The position numbers and the translations under genes were made by a program. Below are positions 6,072-7,359 of a stretch of DNA of 7,359 nucleotides, piece after piece. The first letter of the stretch is position 1. Each line of letters begins with the position of its first letter. The DNA comes from Bacteroidota bacterium (lineage in GTDB: Bacteria > Bacteroidota > Rhodothermia > Balneolales > Balneolaceae). Location: positions 1-7,359 of the forward strand of contig JAGXIS010000057.1 in the NCBI GenBank assembly GCA_024635465.1, in the 5' to 3' direction. Below the pieces are notes generated by a model. It did no database searches. It was given only the letters and a program-made list of their open reading frames with translations, and was not told the DNA's origin.

Positions 6072-6108
6072 GAGTTATGGCGAAAGTCATAACTCTTGTT
6101 TTTTATTT
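6072..6108 (+). terminator. Intrinsic terminator pointing along the + strand
   Basis: GAGTTATG (6072-6079) pairs with CATAACTC (6088-6095); inside, a G-T wobble and a C-G pair close a GAAA tetraloop (6082-6085), giving a 10-bp stem. It is followed at once by the T-rich tract TTGTTTTTTATTT (6096-6108). On the - strand the hairpin is followed by CCGTAAG, so it is not a good terminator for the Nramp gene. No + strand gene is known upstream within 1.8 kb. Confidence 0.75.
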
Positions 6109-6126
6109 CTGACCAACCGGCAAAAA

Positions 6127-7359
6127 TTATCGGTCTCCATCCGATGATTGAGACAGATCTTTTTTATAAAGTCTCATCACTGTTGGAATAATCACAATCA
6201 AAAAGATTCCGAGCGAGATCAGTACCAGTACAGTTTCATTGATTATCTCCATACCCAACATTCGTGAACCGGCTCTGAACAGGTTTGTCATGCCGATTAA
6301 TATGGTAAGATAGACTACGATGGACATGGTTAAATTGTAAAATTTTCCATTTCGATACCCTCTCGGCAATACTCTCTCACTGTTCATCAACAGAAAGAGG
6401 ATCACTGCGATGATGGGGAGGATCACCCCATTGAGTGCTTGTGCCAAGATGATAATGGGAACCGGCTGCATCTGAATAAGACCGAATAGGAGTCCGGTAG
6501 CCAGCACCCCGACCCATACCCCTCTAAACCACTTGCCATCCTCTGTCCAATTCGGATCATTGGGATCCTCTGACAGAAGTGATTTGGCAGTGATTGCCGC
6601 TGCGAGTGCTGCTGTGAGTGCAGAACTTAACCCGGCTCCAAAGAGTCCGACCGCCAGTAACAGACTTGCGCCATTGCCTAATTCACTGTCCAAAGTCTCG
6701 GCAAGCGCTTCAAAAGAAAATTCTCCGATGACAGCCGTTCCCGTCAGTAGAATGGCAATAGAGATGATTCCTCCAAATCCGATGGCAATCATCATACTTA
6801 CTCTCATTTCTGACGGGGATTGATCATGTTTTAAACCGGATCCCAGAAAGATACTGTATGGTACGACTGTGGTTCCAATCAGGCCGAGAACTAACAATTC
6901 AGAACCGGGTTGAATAGAAGGCAGGAGTCCGTCAGATATTATGGCTGAAAAATCATGGGGCATCATAAAAACGGTAATCAGAAAACAGATACCCATAAAA
7001 GCGACGATGACTCCCAGGATTGCCGCAATTTGCTGGATGGTACCTTTCCAAAGTACTGTGGATGCAATCAAACCTATACCTAAAACGATCACAGACAGAG
7101 GAATCCCGGCTGTGATTAGCCTGATACCGGCGACCGCTCCCAAAACATTCCCTGCTTCGTAGGCTGCACATCCGGTTATCACAGCAATCAGTGCGAGGTA
7201 TATGGTGAACCTGCCGATGCGGGAGTGGCCATACTCTTGCCTCATGGCTTCACCCAGATTCAATCCCGAGACAACGGTGATCCTTGCGGATGCTTCTTGC
7301 AAGACGTAACAAGCGGCTGTCGAAAAAACCAAAGCCCAGATCAACGAATAACCAAATCC
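6127..7359 (-). CDS. Nramp-family (SLC11) divalent metal-ion transporter, 5' end outside window
   Basis: Membrane carrier of the Nramp fold, expected to move divalent metal ions across the inner membrane with protons. The frame is open through the window end (GFGYSL continues upstream of the TTG at 7344), so this is the C-terminal ~410 residues; the segment with the TM1 Asp-Pro-Gly-Asn site is missing. The start of the visible part, ending in VLQEASARITVVSGLNL, matches the TM2 signature, and later hydrophobic segments are regularly spaced to the end. Counting from the TTG codon, the TM6 metal-site stretch is TTVVPYSIFLGS (158-169), where classic Mn/Fe Nramps have Met-Pro-His. Here it is Val161-Pro162-Tyr163. 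AQALNGVILP (301-310) corresponds to the TM10 region. The stop TAA is at 6127-6129. Transport of Mg or another hard cation, or a non-classical role, is possible. Confidence 0.9.
   Translation of the reverse strand, partial: GFGYSLIWALVFSTAACYVLQEASARITVVSGLNLGEAMRQEYGHSRIGRFTIYLALIAVITGCAAYEAGNVLGAVAGIRLITAGIPLSVIVLGIGLIASTVLWKGTIQQIAAILGVIVAFMGICFLITVFMMPHDFSAIISDGLLPSIQPGSELLVLGLIGTTVVPYSIFLGSGLKHDQSPSEMRVSMMIAIGFGGIISIAILLTGTAVIGEFSFEALAETLDSELGNGASLLLAVGLFGAGLSSALTAALAAAITAKSLLSEDPNDPNWTEDGKWFRGVWVGVLATGLLFGLIQMQPVPIIILAQALNGVILPIIAVILFLLMNSERVLPRGYRNGKFYNLTMSIVVYLTILIGMTNLFRAGSRMLGMEIINETVLVLISLGIFLIVIIPTVMRLYKKDLSQSSDGDR

Overview
The window holds the 3' part of a histidine biosynthesis operon on the + strand (hisC-hisB-hisH-hisA-hisF-hisE, positions 1-4251). 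Two membrane transporter genes on the - strand follow: an AbgT-family carrier (4256-5836) and an Nramp-family metal-ion carrier (6127 to the window end, 5' part missing). Gene order (C-B-H-A-F-(I)E), protein style, moderate GC and a TAnnTTTG-like promoter match suggest the phylum Bacteroidota/Balneolota, possibly a marine or halophilic Balneolaceae-like bacterium. This assignment is inferred from general resemblance; no database search was made.

His operon. hisC is cut by the window start and carries its PLP lysine. hisC/hisB overlap by ATGA, and so would hisA and the restored frame of hisH, so the block was built as a translationally coupled operon. HisB, HisH, HisF, HisA, HisE and HisC cover most steps from phosphoribosyl-ATP to histidinol phosphate. 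HisG, HisD and HisI are not in the window. The operon shows several irregularities. (1) hisH is broken by two indels (1 nt missing near 1520, 2 nt missing near 1990) that together restore the original frame; the second removes the catalytic His and, in the residual frame, the Glu. (2) HisB has a ~105-residue N-terminal stretch that looks like a collapsed remnant of the histidinol-phosphate phosphatase (HAD) domain, without its catalytic motifs. (3) Only the HisE half of the usual HisIE fusion follows hisF. (4) A 141-bp inverted-repeat element sits at the end of hisA, supplying the last eight codons and the stop codon and, with further repeat-like sequence, opening a 363-bp gap before hisF.

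Right half. hisE and the AbgT gene converge with 4 bp between stop codons and no visible terminator. The 290-bp gap upstream of the AbgT gene carries several inverted repeats and a textbook intrinsic terminator that points along +, opposite to both flanking genes. It suggests an unannotated small + strand transcript. The Nramp protein lacks the Met-Pro-His signature of transition-metal Nramp carriers, having Val-Pro-Tyr instead, so its substrate is open.
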